64,000 nt of DNA from Bosea sp. OAE506. Its GTDB lineage: Bacteria > Pseudomonadota > Alphaproteobacteria > Rhizobiales > Beijerinckiaceae. The position numbers and the translations under genes were made by a program. How positions within the stretch are numbered: position 1 is the first letter of the stretch; every line of letters starts with the position of its first letter. A model generated the notes under the pieces. It made no database searches and had not been told where the DNA came from. It saw nothing but the letters and a program-made list of their open reading frames with translations. Of the stretch, positions 11,211-18,913 are shown piece by piece. The stretch is from positions 3,659,001 to 3,723,000 of the forward strand of contig NZ_JBEPOB010000001.1 of NCBI RefSeq assembly GCF_040546595.1. Direction: 5' to 3'.

Positions 11211-11330
11211 GCAGCCCTCATCCTGAGGAGCCGCGGAACGCGGCGTCTCGAAAGATGATCCAGATTTCTCCGGAGCCCATTTGAGCATCCTTCGAGACGC
11301 GCCTTCGGCGCTCCTCAGGATGAGGGCTGC
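11211..11330. repeat. Large nested palindromic repeat, copy 1
   Basis: The outer arms are a perfect 20-bp inverted repeat (GCAGCCCTCATCCTGAGGAG and its complement). Each arm contains its own small hairpin, so the whole could fold into a branched structure. The internal sequence GTCTCGAAGGATG is shared with the copy at 14535-14647. It lies between purF and the SDR gene and looks like a dispersed extragenic palindrome. Confidence 0.9.
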
Positions 11331-11354
11331 GGATGTGGGCATGGGGGACCAGGA

Positions 11355-12095
11355 ATGACCCAACCTCTCTCAGGGCGCGTCGCGCTCGTCACCGGCGCCT
11401 CGCGCGGGATCGGCCGGGCCGCTGCGCTCGCCTTCGCCAGAGCCGGAGCCCATGTCGTCGCGCTGGCGCGCACCAGCGGCGCGCTGGAGGAATTGGACGA
11501 CGAGATCCGGGCCGAGGGCGGCAGCGCCACGCTGGTCCCGCTCGATCTCGGCGATGCGCCTGCGGTCGAGAAGCTCGGCCCGGCCCTGCTCCAGCGCTGG
11601 GGCAAGCTCGACATCCTCATGGCCAATGCCGGCATCCTCGGCCCGCTCTCGCCGCTGACCCATGCCTCCCCGAAGGAATGGGCCAAGGTGTTCGACACCA
11701 ATGTCACGGCCAATTGGCGGCTGCTGAAATCGGTCGAGCCCGCGCTCCAGGCGTCCGATGCAGGGCGCGTAATCCTGATGTCCTCGGGCGCGGCCCACAA
11801 ATGCCTTGCCTATTGGGGCCCCTATTCCATCTCCAAGGCGGCCGTCGAGGCGATGGGGCGGACCTATGCGGCCGAGACGGCGACGACGCCGATCAAGGTC
11901 ATGCTGGTCAATCCGGGGCCGCTGCGCACGCGCATGCGCGCCGAGGCGATGCCGGGTGAGGACCCACTGACGCTGAAGACGCCGGAGGAGCTGGCGCCGC
12001 ATCTGGTCGCCATCGCCTCGCCGGACTGGGCGCAGAGCGGCAAGATCTTCGACTTCCCGCAGGGCAAGGTGCTCAGCCCGCAGATGCCGGGCTGA
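11355..12095 (+). CDS. SDR family NAD(P)-dependent oxidoreductase
   Basis: A 246-residue short-chain dehydrogenase. The cofactor motif TGASRGIG lies near residue 14, the NAG motif in MANAGILGPL, and the catalytic Ser and Tyr-x-x-x-Lys in MSSGAA and YSISK. The substrate cannot be read from sequence; close homologues are often labelled YciK-like or short-chain oxidoreductase. It is separated from purF by a palindromic repeat, so it may have its own promoter. Confidence 0.88.
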   Translation: MTQPLSGRVALVTGASRGIGRAAALAFARAGAHVVALARTSGALEELDDEIRAEGGSATLVPLDLGDAPAVEKLGPALLQRWGKLDILMANAGILGPLSPLTHASPKEWAKVFDTNVTANWRLLKSVEPALQASDAGRVILMSSGAAHKCLAYWGPYSISKAAVEAMGRTYAAETATTPIKVMLVNPGPLRTRMRAEAMPGEDPLTLKTPEELAPHLVAIASPDWAQSGKIFDFPQGKVLSPQMPG

Positions 12096-12100
12096 GGTTC

Positions 12101-12220
12101 ACGCGTCATGCTCGGGCTCGGCCCGAGCATCTCTTGCCGGAGATTCTCGAGTCTGCGCGGAGTTTATCCTTGGGCCGATCGAAGATCGGACCCGAGGGCT
12201 CCGCCCGAGAATGACGCGCT
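12101..12220. repeat. Palindromic repeat between SDR gene and der
   Basis: The outer arms GCGTCAT...CTCGGG and their inverse bracket an inner hairpin GCTCGGGCTCGGCCCGAGC. The left half matches the elements at 21538-21567 and 36116-36144. It sits between the convergent ends of the SDR gene and der, where it could also act as a bidirectional terminator. Confidence 0.75.
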
Positions 12221-12226
12221 GGGTTG

Positions 12227-13648
12227 TCACCCCGCGCGTTTGTTCTTGTCGTAGGGGTTTTCGCCGCCTCGGGTGTGCAGGCGGATCGGCGTACCCGGCA
12301 GGTCGAACGCCTCGCGCAGGTTGTTGACCAGATAGCGGGTGTAGGACACCGGCAGATGGTCGAGCTGGTTGCCGAACAGCGCGAAGGTCGGCGGGCGCGC
12401 CTTGGCCTGCGTCATGTAGCGGATCTTGATGCGGCGGCCGGCCACGGCTGGCGGCGGATGGGCGGAAAGCACGCCTTCGAGCCAGCGGTTGATCTTCGCC
12501 GTCGAGATGCGGCGGTTCCAGACCTCATAGGCGGTGAAGACGGCCTGCATCAGCCGGTCGATGCCTTCTCCTGCGAGGCCCGAGAGCGGGATGATCGGCA
12601 CGCCGCGCACCTGCGCCAGGAGATGGCTCGCCTTCTCCTTGAGCTCGGCCAGGAGGCCGTTCTTGTCGGCGACGAGATCCCATTTGTTGAGGCCGATGAC
12701 GACGCAGCGGCCTTCGCGCTCGGTCAGGTCGACGAGCGTCAGATCCTGCTTCTCGAAGGGAATGGTGGCGTCGAGCAGCACGACGACGACCTCGGCGAAA
12801 CGGATCGCGCGCAGCGAGTCCTGCACCGACATCTTCTCGAGCTTTTCCTCGATGCGGGCGCGCTTGCGCATGCCGGCCGTGTCGAACAGCTTCACAGGCC
12901 GGCCGCGCCATTCGTAATCGACCGAGATCGTGTCGCGGGTGATACCTGCCTCGGGGCCGACGAGCAGGCGCTCCTCGCCGATCATCCGGTTCACCAGCGT
13001 CGACTTGCCAGCGTTGGGCCGGCCGATGATCGTCACGCGAAGCGGCTTGTTGGGGTCGTTGTATTCCGCCTCCTCATCGACGAAGGCGGCCGGAGCCTCG
13101 ACCCATTTCTTGTCGCCGTAGCTCTCGTCGAAGGGCTCTTCCTCTTCGGGCTCGACATCGACGTATGGCGCCAGCGCCTCGAGCAGATCGGAGGTGCCCT
13201 CGCCATGCTCCGCCGAGAACGGCACGGGATCGCCGAGGCCGAGCGCGTAGGATTCGAAGATGCCGTCGAGGCCCTTCCGCCCTTCCGCCTTGTTGGCCAG
13301 CAGGATGACGGGCTTGCCGGACTTGCGGACGAGATCGGCGAAGGGCTGGTCCATCGGCGTCAGGCCGAGCCTGGCGTCGATCATGAACAGGATGACGTCC
13401 GCCTGGGCGATCGCCACCTCGGTCTGCGCGCGCATGCGACCGGCGAGCGAACCGGGATCGGCCTCCTCGAGCCCCGCAGTGTCGATGATGGTGAAGCGCA
13501 GATGGCCGAGCGCGGCATCGCCCTCGCGCCGGTCGCGCGTGACGCCGGGCCGATCGTCGACCAGAGCAAGCTTCTTGCCGACGAGCCGGTTGAACAGCGT
13601 CGACTTGCCGACATTGGGACGGCCGATGATGGCAACGGTGGCGGTCAT
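12227..13648 (-). CDS. der: Ribosome-biogenesis GTPase Der (EngA)
   Basis: Double-GTPase required for 50S subunit maturation. The 473-residue protein has two tandem G domains, with P-loops in [11 protein letters not shown] (residue 8) and [11 protein letters not shown] (about residue 210), and a C-terminal KH-like domain ending in a basic tail. An acidic linker (EPEEEEPF) separates the G domains. In many relatives bamB lies just upstream; here a repeat occupies that place. Confidence 0.97.
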   Translation of the reverse strand: MTATVAIIGRPNVGKSTLFNRLVGKKLALVDDRPGVTRDRREGDAALGHLRFTIIDTAGLEEADPGSLAGRMRAQTEVAIAQADVILFMIDARLGLTPMDQPFADLVRKSGKPVILLANKAEGRKGLDGIFESYALGLGDPVPFSAEHGEGTSDLLEALAPYVDVEPEEEEPFDESYGDKKWVEAPAAFVDEEAEYNDPNKPLRVTIIGRPNAGKSTLVNRMIGEERLLVGPEAGITRDTISVDYEWRGRPVKLFDTAGMRKRARIEEKLEKMSVQDSLRAIRFAEVVVVLLDATIPFEKQDLTLVDLTEREGRCVVIGLNKWDLVADKNGLLAELKEKASHLLAQVRGVPIIPLSGLAGEGIDRLMQAVFTAYEVWNRRISTAKINRWLEGVLSAHPPPAVAGRRIKIRYMTQAKARPPTFALFGNQLDHLPVSYTRYLVNNLREAFDLPGTPIRLHTRGGENPYDKNKRAG

Positions 13649-13668
13649 GTAGTTTTACACATTCCAGA

Positions 13669-13773
13669 GTCATCCCGGACGCAGCAAAGCGGAGATCCGG
13701 GATCCATTCCAGAGCTTTTGCCGGAGAGGTTCCGGAACGGATCCCGGGTCTCCCTACGGTCGCCCGGGATGAC
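13669..13773. repeat. Palindromic repeat between YfgM-like gene and der
   Basis: Inverted arms starting GTCATCCCGGACGC and ending GCCCGGGATGAC, with internal GATCCGGGATCC and GGATCCCGGG segments. This is a long imperfect palindrome of the type scattered through many rhizobial genomes. It fills the space between der and the upstream gene. Confidence 0.85.
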
Positions 13774-13793
13774 AGCGTCTAGTGATCTAATCG

Positions 13794-14456
13794 TCAGTTC
13801 TTCGTCTGAACCGGCCCGCCGCGCACCAGGGCGAGATAGAGTTCCGTGCGCTGGCGCAGCACGGCAGGCGATTGCGGGTCGGTCACGATAGCATCGAACC
13901 AGCGGCCGGCATCTTCGAAGAGATTGGCCTTGAGCGCGGCGATGCCGAGGAACTCGCGGGCCGAATGGCGCCAGGCGCCCTGTGGCGTCGCCAGCGGCTC
14001 CAGCGCCGTCCGAAGTTCCGGATAAGGCACCAGATCAACGCGCAGCATGCCGGCCCGCAGGCGGGCGAGATCGCGGTAGAGTTGGCCGAGCGAACCGTCG
14101 GCCGCGATCTGGTCGAAGGCGGTAGCACCGGCGGCGGCGTCACGCTTGGCCGTCTCGGCCGCGAGGCGGAAGCGGGCAATCTGGCGGTAGCCCGCCGGCG
14201 CGCTCGCCGCGAGTTCGCCGAGGATGGTCTCGGCTTCCGAACCATTGCCGTCGCGCGAGGCCTTCAGAGCCGCTTCGAGCCGGGCGCCGACAACCTGCGA
14301 GGCCTGCTGCTCGCGGTAGAGCCAGAACTGCCAGCCGGCCACGGCTGCGACCGCGAGCACGGCCAGCCCGGTGAGCAGCCAGCCATACTTCTTCCAGAGC
14401 TCCGCCGCCTTGTCGCGGCGCACTTCCTCGTCGATCTCGCGGAAAATATCGGCCAT
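13794..14456 (-). CDS. YfgM-like tetratricopeptide membrane protein
   Basis: A 220-residue protein with a cytosolic N-terminus (MADIFREIDEEVRRDK), one transmembrane segment at about residues 27-46 and a helical, TPR-like periplasmic domain. This is the architecture of YfgM, an ancillary SecYEG factor. Its position upstream of der supports the assignment, since yfgM-bamB-der is a conserved order. Family assignment is by N-terminal signature and context. Confidence 0.8.
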   Translation of the reverse strand: MADIFREIDEEVRRDKAAELWKKYGWLLTGLAVLAVAAVAGWQFWLYREQQASQVVGARLEAALKASRDGNGSEAETILGELAASAPAGYRQIARFRLAAETAKRDAAAGATAFDQIAADGSLGQLYRDLARLRAGMLRVDLVPYPELRTALEPLATPQGAWRHSAREFLGIAALKANLFEDAGRWFDAIVTDPQSPAVLRQRTELYLALVRGGPVQTKN

Positions 14457-14534
14457 GGTCCGTCAGATATCCTGTGTGGTGCTGCCCGGTAGCATTTCCG
14501 CCCGGCAATGGCGAGCCGGAACAGGATTTTCCTG

Positions 14535-14647
14535 GCCCTCACCCTGAGGAGCCGCGTCAGCGGCGTCTCGAAGGATGGTCGAGGAGGCTCTCGAGATCGC
14601 TGGAGCATCCTTCGAGACGCGCCTGCGGCGCTCCTCAGGATGAGGGC
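14535..14647. repeat. Large nested palindromic repeat, copy 2
   Basis: Second copy of the element at 11211-11330, with arms GCCCTCACCCTGAGGAG and CTCCTCAGGATGAGGGC and the same inner CTTCGAGACGCG. The queA stop codon (14635-14637) and its last codons lie inside the right arm, so the element reaches into the coding sequence. Confidence 0.9.
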
Positions 14648-15732
14648 TCAGAAGCTCGGTGCAGCAGGCTGCCGTCGCCATAGGAGTAGAAGCGGTAGTT
14701 CTCCGCGATGGCATGGGCATAGGCTCGCTTCATCACGTCCAGGCCGCAGAAGGCGGAGACGAGCATGAACAGCGTCGAGCGCGGCAGGTGGAAATTGGTC
14801 AACAGCAAATCGACCGCGCGGAAACGATAGCCCGGCGTGATGAAGATCGCGGTGTCTCCCGAAAACGGCTGAATGACGCCGTCTTCCCCCGTGGCGCTTT
14901 CGAGCAGGCGTAGCGAGGTGGTGCCGACCGCAATGATGCGCCCACCCCTCGCCCGCACGGCGTTGAGGGAAGCCGCCGTCTCTGGCGCGATCGTCCCCCA
15001 TTCGGCGTGCATGCGATGGTCCTGCGTATCCTCGGCCTTCACCGGAAGGAATGTGCCGGCCCCGACATGCAGGGTGACGAGGTGGCGGGTAACACCCCTC
15101 GCCTCAAGCGCAGCCACGAGTTCGGGCGTGAAATGCAGACCGGCCGTCGGCGCAGCGACGGCGCCATCCTTGCTAGCGTGCATGGTCTGGTAGTCCTGCG
15201 CATCGGCGGCATCGGTCGCGCGCTTGCCGGCGATATAGGGCGGCAGCGGCAGTTCGCCGAGGCGGGCGATGGCCTCGTCGAGATGCGGGCCGGCGAGCGC
15301 GAAGCGAAGCTCGACCTCCCCGCCCTCGGCCTTGGCGACGATCTCGGCCTGGAGGCGGCCGAGTTCGCAGGCGCTGTTCTCGGCCTCGTCGCCGAAGGTG
15401 ACGGTCTCGCCGAGCGCGAGCTTCTTGGCCGGCCGCGCAAAGGCGCGCCAGCGATCGGCCGCCTCGCGCTTGTGCAGCATGATCTCGATGCGGGCGGAGG
15501 CTTCCCCCCGCCGGCGCCGGCCATAGAGCCGGGACGGAATGACGCGCGTGTCGTTGAGGACGAGCGCGTCACCCGGTTGCAGCAGATCGACGAGATCGCG
15601 GATGCCGCGATCCTCGAAGGGCTGCGGGGCATCGGGCCTGACGACGAGCAGCCGCGCCGCATCGCGCGGGCTGGCGGGCCTCAGCGCGATCCGGTCTTCG
15701 GGCAGGTCGAAGTCGAAGAGCCCGACATCCAC
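14635..15732 (-). CDS. queA: S-adenosylmethionine:tRNA ribosyltransferase-isomerase QueA
   Basis: Transfers the ribosyl moiety of SAM to 7-aminomethyl-7-deazaguanine in tRNA to form epoxyqueuosine. The 365-residue protein starts with the signature [15 protein letters not shown] and contains the [19 protein letters not shown] and NFHLP motifs. The last residues (EPSS) and the stop codon are encoded by a palindromic repeat, which suggests that the repeat replaced the native 3' end. It starts 7 bases after the cyclophilin gene. Confidence 0.96.
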   Translation of the reverse strand: MDVGLFDFDLPEDRIALRPASPRDAARLLVVRPDAPQPFEDRGIRDLVDLLQPGDALVLNDTRVIPSRLYGRRRRGEASARIEIMLHKREAADRWRAFARPAKKLALGETVTFGDEAENSACELGRLQAEIVAKAEGGEVELRFALAGPHLDEAIARLGELPLPPYIAGKRATDAADAQDYQTMHASKDGAVAAPTAGLHFTPELVAALEARGVTRHLVTLHVGAGTFLPVKAEDTQDHRMHAEWGTIAPETAASLNAVRARGGRIIAVGTTSLRLLESATGEDGVIQPFSGDTAIFITPGYRFRAVDLLLTNFHLPRSTLFMLVSAFCGLDVMKRAYAHAIAENYRFYSYGDGSLLHRASEPSS

Positions 15733-15739
15733 GGCGGTG

Positions 15740-16210
15740 TCAGGCCGCGTCGGCCATCACCCTCATCGAGACGATGGAGTCGGGATCGCGCACGGGCTCG
15801 CCGCGCTTGATGTTGTCGACATTCTCCATGCCTTCCACGACTTGGCCCCAGACCGTGTACTGCTTGTCGAGGAAGCGGGCGTCCTCGAACACGATGAAGA
15901 ACTGGCTGTTGGCCGAGTTCGGGTTCTGGGAGCGGGCCATCGAGCAGATGCCGCGGACATGCGGCTCGGCGTTGAACTCCTGCGCCAGGTCGGGGTGCTT
16001 CGAGCCGCCGGTGCCGGTGCCGTGCGGGCAGCCGACTTGGGCCATGAAGCCGTCGATGACGCGGTGGAAGACGATGCCGTCATAGAAGCCCTCGCGCGCG
16101 AGGAGCTTGATGCGCTCGACATGCTTGGGCGCGAGGTCGGGGCGCAGCTTGATCACCACCTTGCCCTTGGTGGTTTCCATGACGAGGGTGTTCTCGGGAT
16201 CGAGCGACAT
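15740..16210 (-). CDS. Peptidyl-prolyl cis-trans isomerase, cyclophilin type (cytosolic)
   Basis: A 156-residue cyclophilin with no signal peptide, so probably cytosolic (PpiB-like). The active-site signature is [11 protein letters not shown], with the catalytic Arg in HRV; further on come [12 protein letters not shown] and VWGQVVEGM. Its start overlaps the stop of the upstream gene by one base (TGATG), and queA follows 7 bases on, so the three are probably co-expressed. It is clearly paralogous to the exported cyclophilin at 16883-17437. Confidence 0.93.
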   Translation of the reverse strand: MSLDPENTLVMETTKGKVVIKLRPDLAPKHVERIKLLAREGFYDGIVFHRVIDGFMAQVGCPHGTGTGGSKHPDLAQEFNAEPHVRGICSMARSQNPNSANSQFFIVFEDARFLDKQYTVWGQVVEGMENVDNIKRGEPVRDPDSIVSMRVMADAA

Positions 16211-16878
16211 CAGATCGGCCTTTCTGTAGACGGCGCGCGGCCGTGGAAGCGGATGGACAAGGGTCGCCCCGCGATAGCGGCTCCGAGCTGCGGCGACAAC
16301 CTCATAGGTGTGCAGCTGCGAACGGCTGCGACAACGGAGTCAGTGAAGCGGCGGCGAAGATCGGCTTGCGTCTGCTGCGTCTGCCAGGTCACGCGCGGCT
16401 CCCCGAAGAGCGAGCCGTCGCGGCGCAGGCTGAAGCGCACCGTCGCCATCACCCCGTTCGCGGGACCATCGAGGTTTGGCGGAGTCCAGCAGCGGCGCAG
16501 TGCGGGTGCGATCTCCGCCAGACGCTCCAGATCGGCGCCAGCGCCCGGCTGCTGGGACGCCTCGACCGTTCCGATGACGCCGAGTTCACCGCCGCGTTGC
16601 GGCGGCGGCAGAGGCACGACGGGACGAGCCGCGGCGCCGGGCAGGTCGGCATCGCCGCCGAAGCGGCCGCCGATGCCGGGCGCATAGCGCTGCCCCGAGG
16701 GAGGCGGCAGCACCGGGTTCTGGGAGCCCGAGGGCGGCGGCAGGACGGGGTTCTGGGATCCCGACGCTGGCGGCAGGCCGAGATCGGTCGTGCCCTGGGC
16801 AACGGCTCCGCCCGCCGCAAGGGCGAGCAGAGCGAGGGCGAGCCCGCAGCCGACGGCGCGCGGCGCCGGGCCCGGCAT
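16210..16878 (-). CDS. Secreted protein with proline-rich repeats and TonB-C-like domain
   Basis: A 222-residue protein with an N-terminal signal peptide (LALALLALAAGGAVAQG). It is followed by two near-identical copies of SGSQNPVLPPP, which form a flexible linker. The C-terminal 110 residues (ALRRCWTPP through IRFHGRAP) resemble a TonB/TolA C-terminal fold with two Cys. The family is not recognised with confidence. It lies between two cyclophilin genes and overlaps the downstream one, hinting at an envelope or folding role. Confidence 0.7.
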   Translation of the reverse strand: MPGPAPRAVGCGLALALLALAAGGAVAQGTTDLGLPPASGSQNPVLPPPSGSQNPVLPPPSGQRYAPGIGGRFGGDADLPGAAARPVVPLPPPQRGGELGVIGTVEASQQPGAGADLERLAEIAPALRRCWTPPNLDGPANGVMATVRFSLRRDGSLFGEPRVTWQTQQTQADLRRRFTDSVVAAVRSCTPMRLSPQLGAAIAGRPLSIRFHGRAPSTERPI

Positions 16879-16882
16879 CGCC

Positions 16883-17437
16883 TTACTTGGCGTCCGACTG
16901 CAGCCGCATGCGGATGATCTTGTCGGGACCGCTGACCATGCCGCTGCCGGCGGCGCCCTTCTTGATCTTGCGGACGGCCTCCATGCCCGACACGACCTCG
17001 CCGAAGAGCGTGTACTGGCCGGTCAGCGAGGCGCAGCCCTCATAGCAGATGAAGAACTGCGAATTGGCCGAGTCGGGCGACTGCGAACGGGCCATGCCGA
17101 CCGAGCCGATCTTGTAGGGGGTCGGGGTGAACTCGGCCTTGATGTTGGGCAGGTCGGAGCCGCCGGTGCCGGTACCCGTCGGGTCACCCGTCTGGGCCAT
17201 GAAGCCCTCGATGACGCGGTGGAAGACGACGCCGTCATAGAAGCCGCGCTTGGCCAGCGTCTTGATCTGCTCGACATGCTTGGGCGCGAGATCGGGCCGC
17301 AGGCGGATCGTCACCGGGCCGTCCTTGGTCTCGAGGATCAGCGTGTTGGCCGGGTCCGGCGCCTGGGCCCGGACCGGGGCGGAAGCGAGGCCGAGGGAGG
17401 CGAGAAGGGCGAGGGTGGCGAGCGAGTTGCGCAGCAT
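16883..17437 (-). CDS. Peptidyl-prolyl cis-trans isomerase, cyclophilin type (exported)
   Basis: A 184-residue cyclophilin with a Sec signal peptide (LATLALLASLGLASAPVRAQA), hence periplasmic and PpiA-like. The catalytic signature is FHRVIEGFMAQ, followed by [11 protein letters not shown]. It is the first gene of a run 16883-14635 (exported cyclophilin, secreted protein, cytosolic cyclophilin, queA) with gaps of a few bases. The two cyclophilins share much of their sequence, pointing to duplication. Confidence 0.94.
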   Translation of the reverse strand: MLRNSLATLALLASLGLASAPVRAQAPDPANTLILETKDGPVTIRLRPDLAPKHVEQIKTLAKRGFYDGVVFHRVIEGFMAQTGDPTGTGTGGSDLPNIKAEFTPTPYKIGSVGMARSQSPDSANSQFFICYEGCASLTGQYTLFGEVVSGMEAVRKIKKGAAGSGMVSGPDKIIRMRLQSDAK

Positions 17438-17559
17438 GATCGTCTCCTGGGCCGCCGGGCTTCGGCGCGTCTGTCATCGCGGGCGTCGTAACGGCATCCT
17501 TTGGCCGGAACAAGGCACCTGGGCCGGCCCCAGCACGATGTTGCACCGCACAAGTGCAG

Positions 17560-17793
17560 CGCAGAATAATTTTGCAAAAAGTTGAGGCTGCACCTGCCTA
17601 AAGTGATGACAAGCGTATGGCGATGGGTTATCAAACCCTTGCTGGACACGCTTTGTTGATCGAAGCGCCGCGGACCAGGTCTCGGGAGGACAAACGCCCG
17701 CCAAGTATACGAGTCGCACGCAAACAGATGTGCGCCGTTACTGCGGTAAAAACAGACTAGAGAAGGCAAGGCACCGGCCTTGCCTTTTTCTTT
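17560..17793 (+). ncRNA. Candidate small RNA or short-ORF transcript
   Basis: A plus-strand segment between two minus-strand genes ends in a strong terminator. It contains nested complementary pairs (ACAAGCGT with ACGCTTTGT, and GGGTT with AACCC about 17611-17660). It also holds a 47-codon ORF (17617-17760: MAMGYQTL to AVKTD) without a clear ribosome-binding site. No known RNA family is recognised. The left boundary is a guess based on TTGCAA near 17570. Confidence 0.35.
17763..17793 (+). terminator. Rho-independent terminator, plus strand
   Basis: A perfect 10-bp stem AAGGCAAGGC / GCCTTGCCTT with an ACCG loop is followed by TTTCTTT. The T tract exists only on the plus strand, while both flanking genes are on the minus strand, so it should end an unannotated plus-strand transcript starting after 17438. 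Confidence 0.8.
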
Positions 17794-17838
17794 GTCTGCT
17801 GTCGGGCGAGAGGCGGTAGCGGCAAACCGTGCCGGGGC

Positions 17839-18069
17839 TCAGATGTCGAGCGCGGCCCAGCCATACCAAACGAAGACGAAGACCACCGCCGCGATCAGCG
17901 TGGTGATGATGGCCTTTCGCATCAGGCCGGGCAGTGCCGGCGCGCCGGGCTCTGTGCCCTGGACCACCTCGCCGCTCTCGACCTGGCTGCGCACGCCGAA
18001 AGGCAGCACGGCGAACAGCACGGTCCACCAGATCACGAAATAGACGGCGAAGGCGCTGGCGAAGGTCAT
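17839..18069 (-). CDS. DUF1467 family membrane protein
   Basis: A 76-residue protein with two transmembrane segments (about residues 4-24 and 52-72). The first contains the motif YFVIWWTVLFAVLPFGVRSQ, typical of DUF1467. Its role is unknown. The order epimerase-DUF1467 downstream of RNase J is conserved in Hyphomicrobiales; here a RidA-like gene sits between. Its start overlaps the RidA stop by four bases (ATGA). Confidence 0.88.
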   Translation of the reverse strand: MTFASAFAVYFVIWWTVLFAVLPFGVRSQVESGEVVQGTEPGAPALPGLMRKAIITTLIAAVVFVFVWYGWAALDI

Positions 18070-18476
18070 GGCCGGTCCTGTGTTTCTTGATCCGCCAGCG
18101 CGATGCAGGCGAAGGCGACACGCGCCTGCGTCGGGACGCCGAAGCGGGCGGTGTGGCGCGCCGGCAGTCCGCCGGGAAAGTGCTTCACATATTCGGCGTT
18201 GCAGGCGGCATAGTCCGCCGGATCGGTGATCAGCATGGTCATCTGCACGACGCGTGCGAGGGAGCTGCCGGCCTCGGCGAGGATGCCGGCGATATGGGCC
18301 AGCGCGTTGCGGACCTCGTCGGCCGGCGTCTCGCCACGGTGGATGCCACGGGCGGGATCATGCGGCGCCGAATGGCCGGAGACGAAGATGAGCCCGCCGG
18401 CGCGCGTCGCCGCACTGAACGGGCGTGGCGAGCCCGGCTCCGGCTGGCCGAAGAACGCCATATCGGATGCTTCCAT
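18066..18476 (-). CDS. RidA family protein
   Basis: A 136-residue RidA/YjgF-family protein. Canonical RidA hydrolyses reactive enamine/imine intermediates. Visible family features are GGLIFVSGHSAPHDP near residue 30 and the C-terminal RVAFACIALAD. I take the ATG at 18476, 4 bases after the epimerase stop; the frame is open upstream but only inside the epimerase gene. The usual Arg substrate-binding region near the C-terminus is not clearly visible, so this may be a non-RidA subfamily member. Confidence 0.82.
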   Translation of the reverse strand: MEASDMAFFGQPEPGSPRPFSAATRAGGLIFVSGHSAPHDPARGIHRGETPADEVRNALAHIAGILAEAGSSLARVVQMTMLITDPADYAACNAEYVKHFPGGLPARHTARFGVPTQARVAFACIALADQETQDRP

Positions 18477-18480
18477 CGCC

Positions 18481-18885
18481 TCAGGCCTGCTCGAGCTCGA
18501 CCAGCGTGCCGGTGAAGTCCTTGGGATGCAGGAACAGGACAGGCTTGCCATGGGCGCCGATGCGCGGCTCGCCGGTGCCCAGCACCCGCGCGCCCGCCGC
18601 CTTCAGCCGGTCGCGCGCGGCGAGGATGTCGTCGACCTCGTAGCAGATGTGGTGGATGCCACCGTCGGCGTTGCGCTCGAGGAACTTCGCGATCGGCGAG
18701 TCGGCGCCCATCGGCTCGAGCAGCTCGACCTTGGTGTTCGGCAGCTCGACGAAGACGACGGTGACGCCATGTTCCGGCTGCGGCAGCGGCTGCGAGACGC
18801 GCGCGCCGAGCGTGTCGCGATAGAGCGCGGTCGCGGCAGCGAGATCCTTCACGGCGATGGCGACGTGGTTGAGGCGTCCGATCAT
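18481..18885 (-). CDS. mce: Methylmalonyl-CoA epimerase
   Basis: A 134-residue glyoxalase/VOC-fold metalloenzyme interconverting (R)- and (S)-methylmalonyl-CoA in propionyl-CoA metabolism. Metal ligands are visible as His in LNHVAIAV (residue 7), His in GIHHICYEV and Glu in LVELEQ near the C-terminus. Length is typical. It lies 28 bases after the RNase J gene, a conserved neighbour order in Hyphomicrobiales. Confidence 0.93.
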   Translation of the reverse strand: MIGRLNHVAIAVKDLAAATALYRDTLGARVSQPLPQPEHGVTVVFVELPNTKVELLEPMGADSPIAKFLERNADGGIHHICYEVDDILAARDRLKAAGARVLGTGEPRIGAHGKPVLFLHPKDFTGTLVELEQA

Positions 18886-18913
18886 GTTGCTCCCCTGCTG
18901 GCTACCGCCGATC

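Noticed and set aside
12224..13891. Long plus-strand ORF opposite der
   Set aside because: Antisense shadow of der, which has two clear GTPase P-loops on the minus strand.
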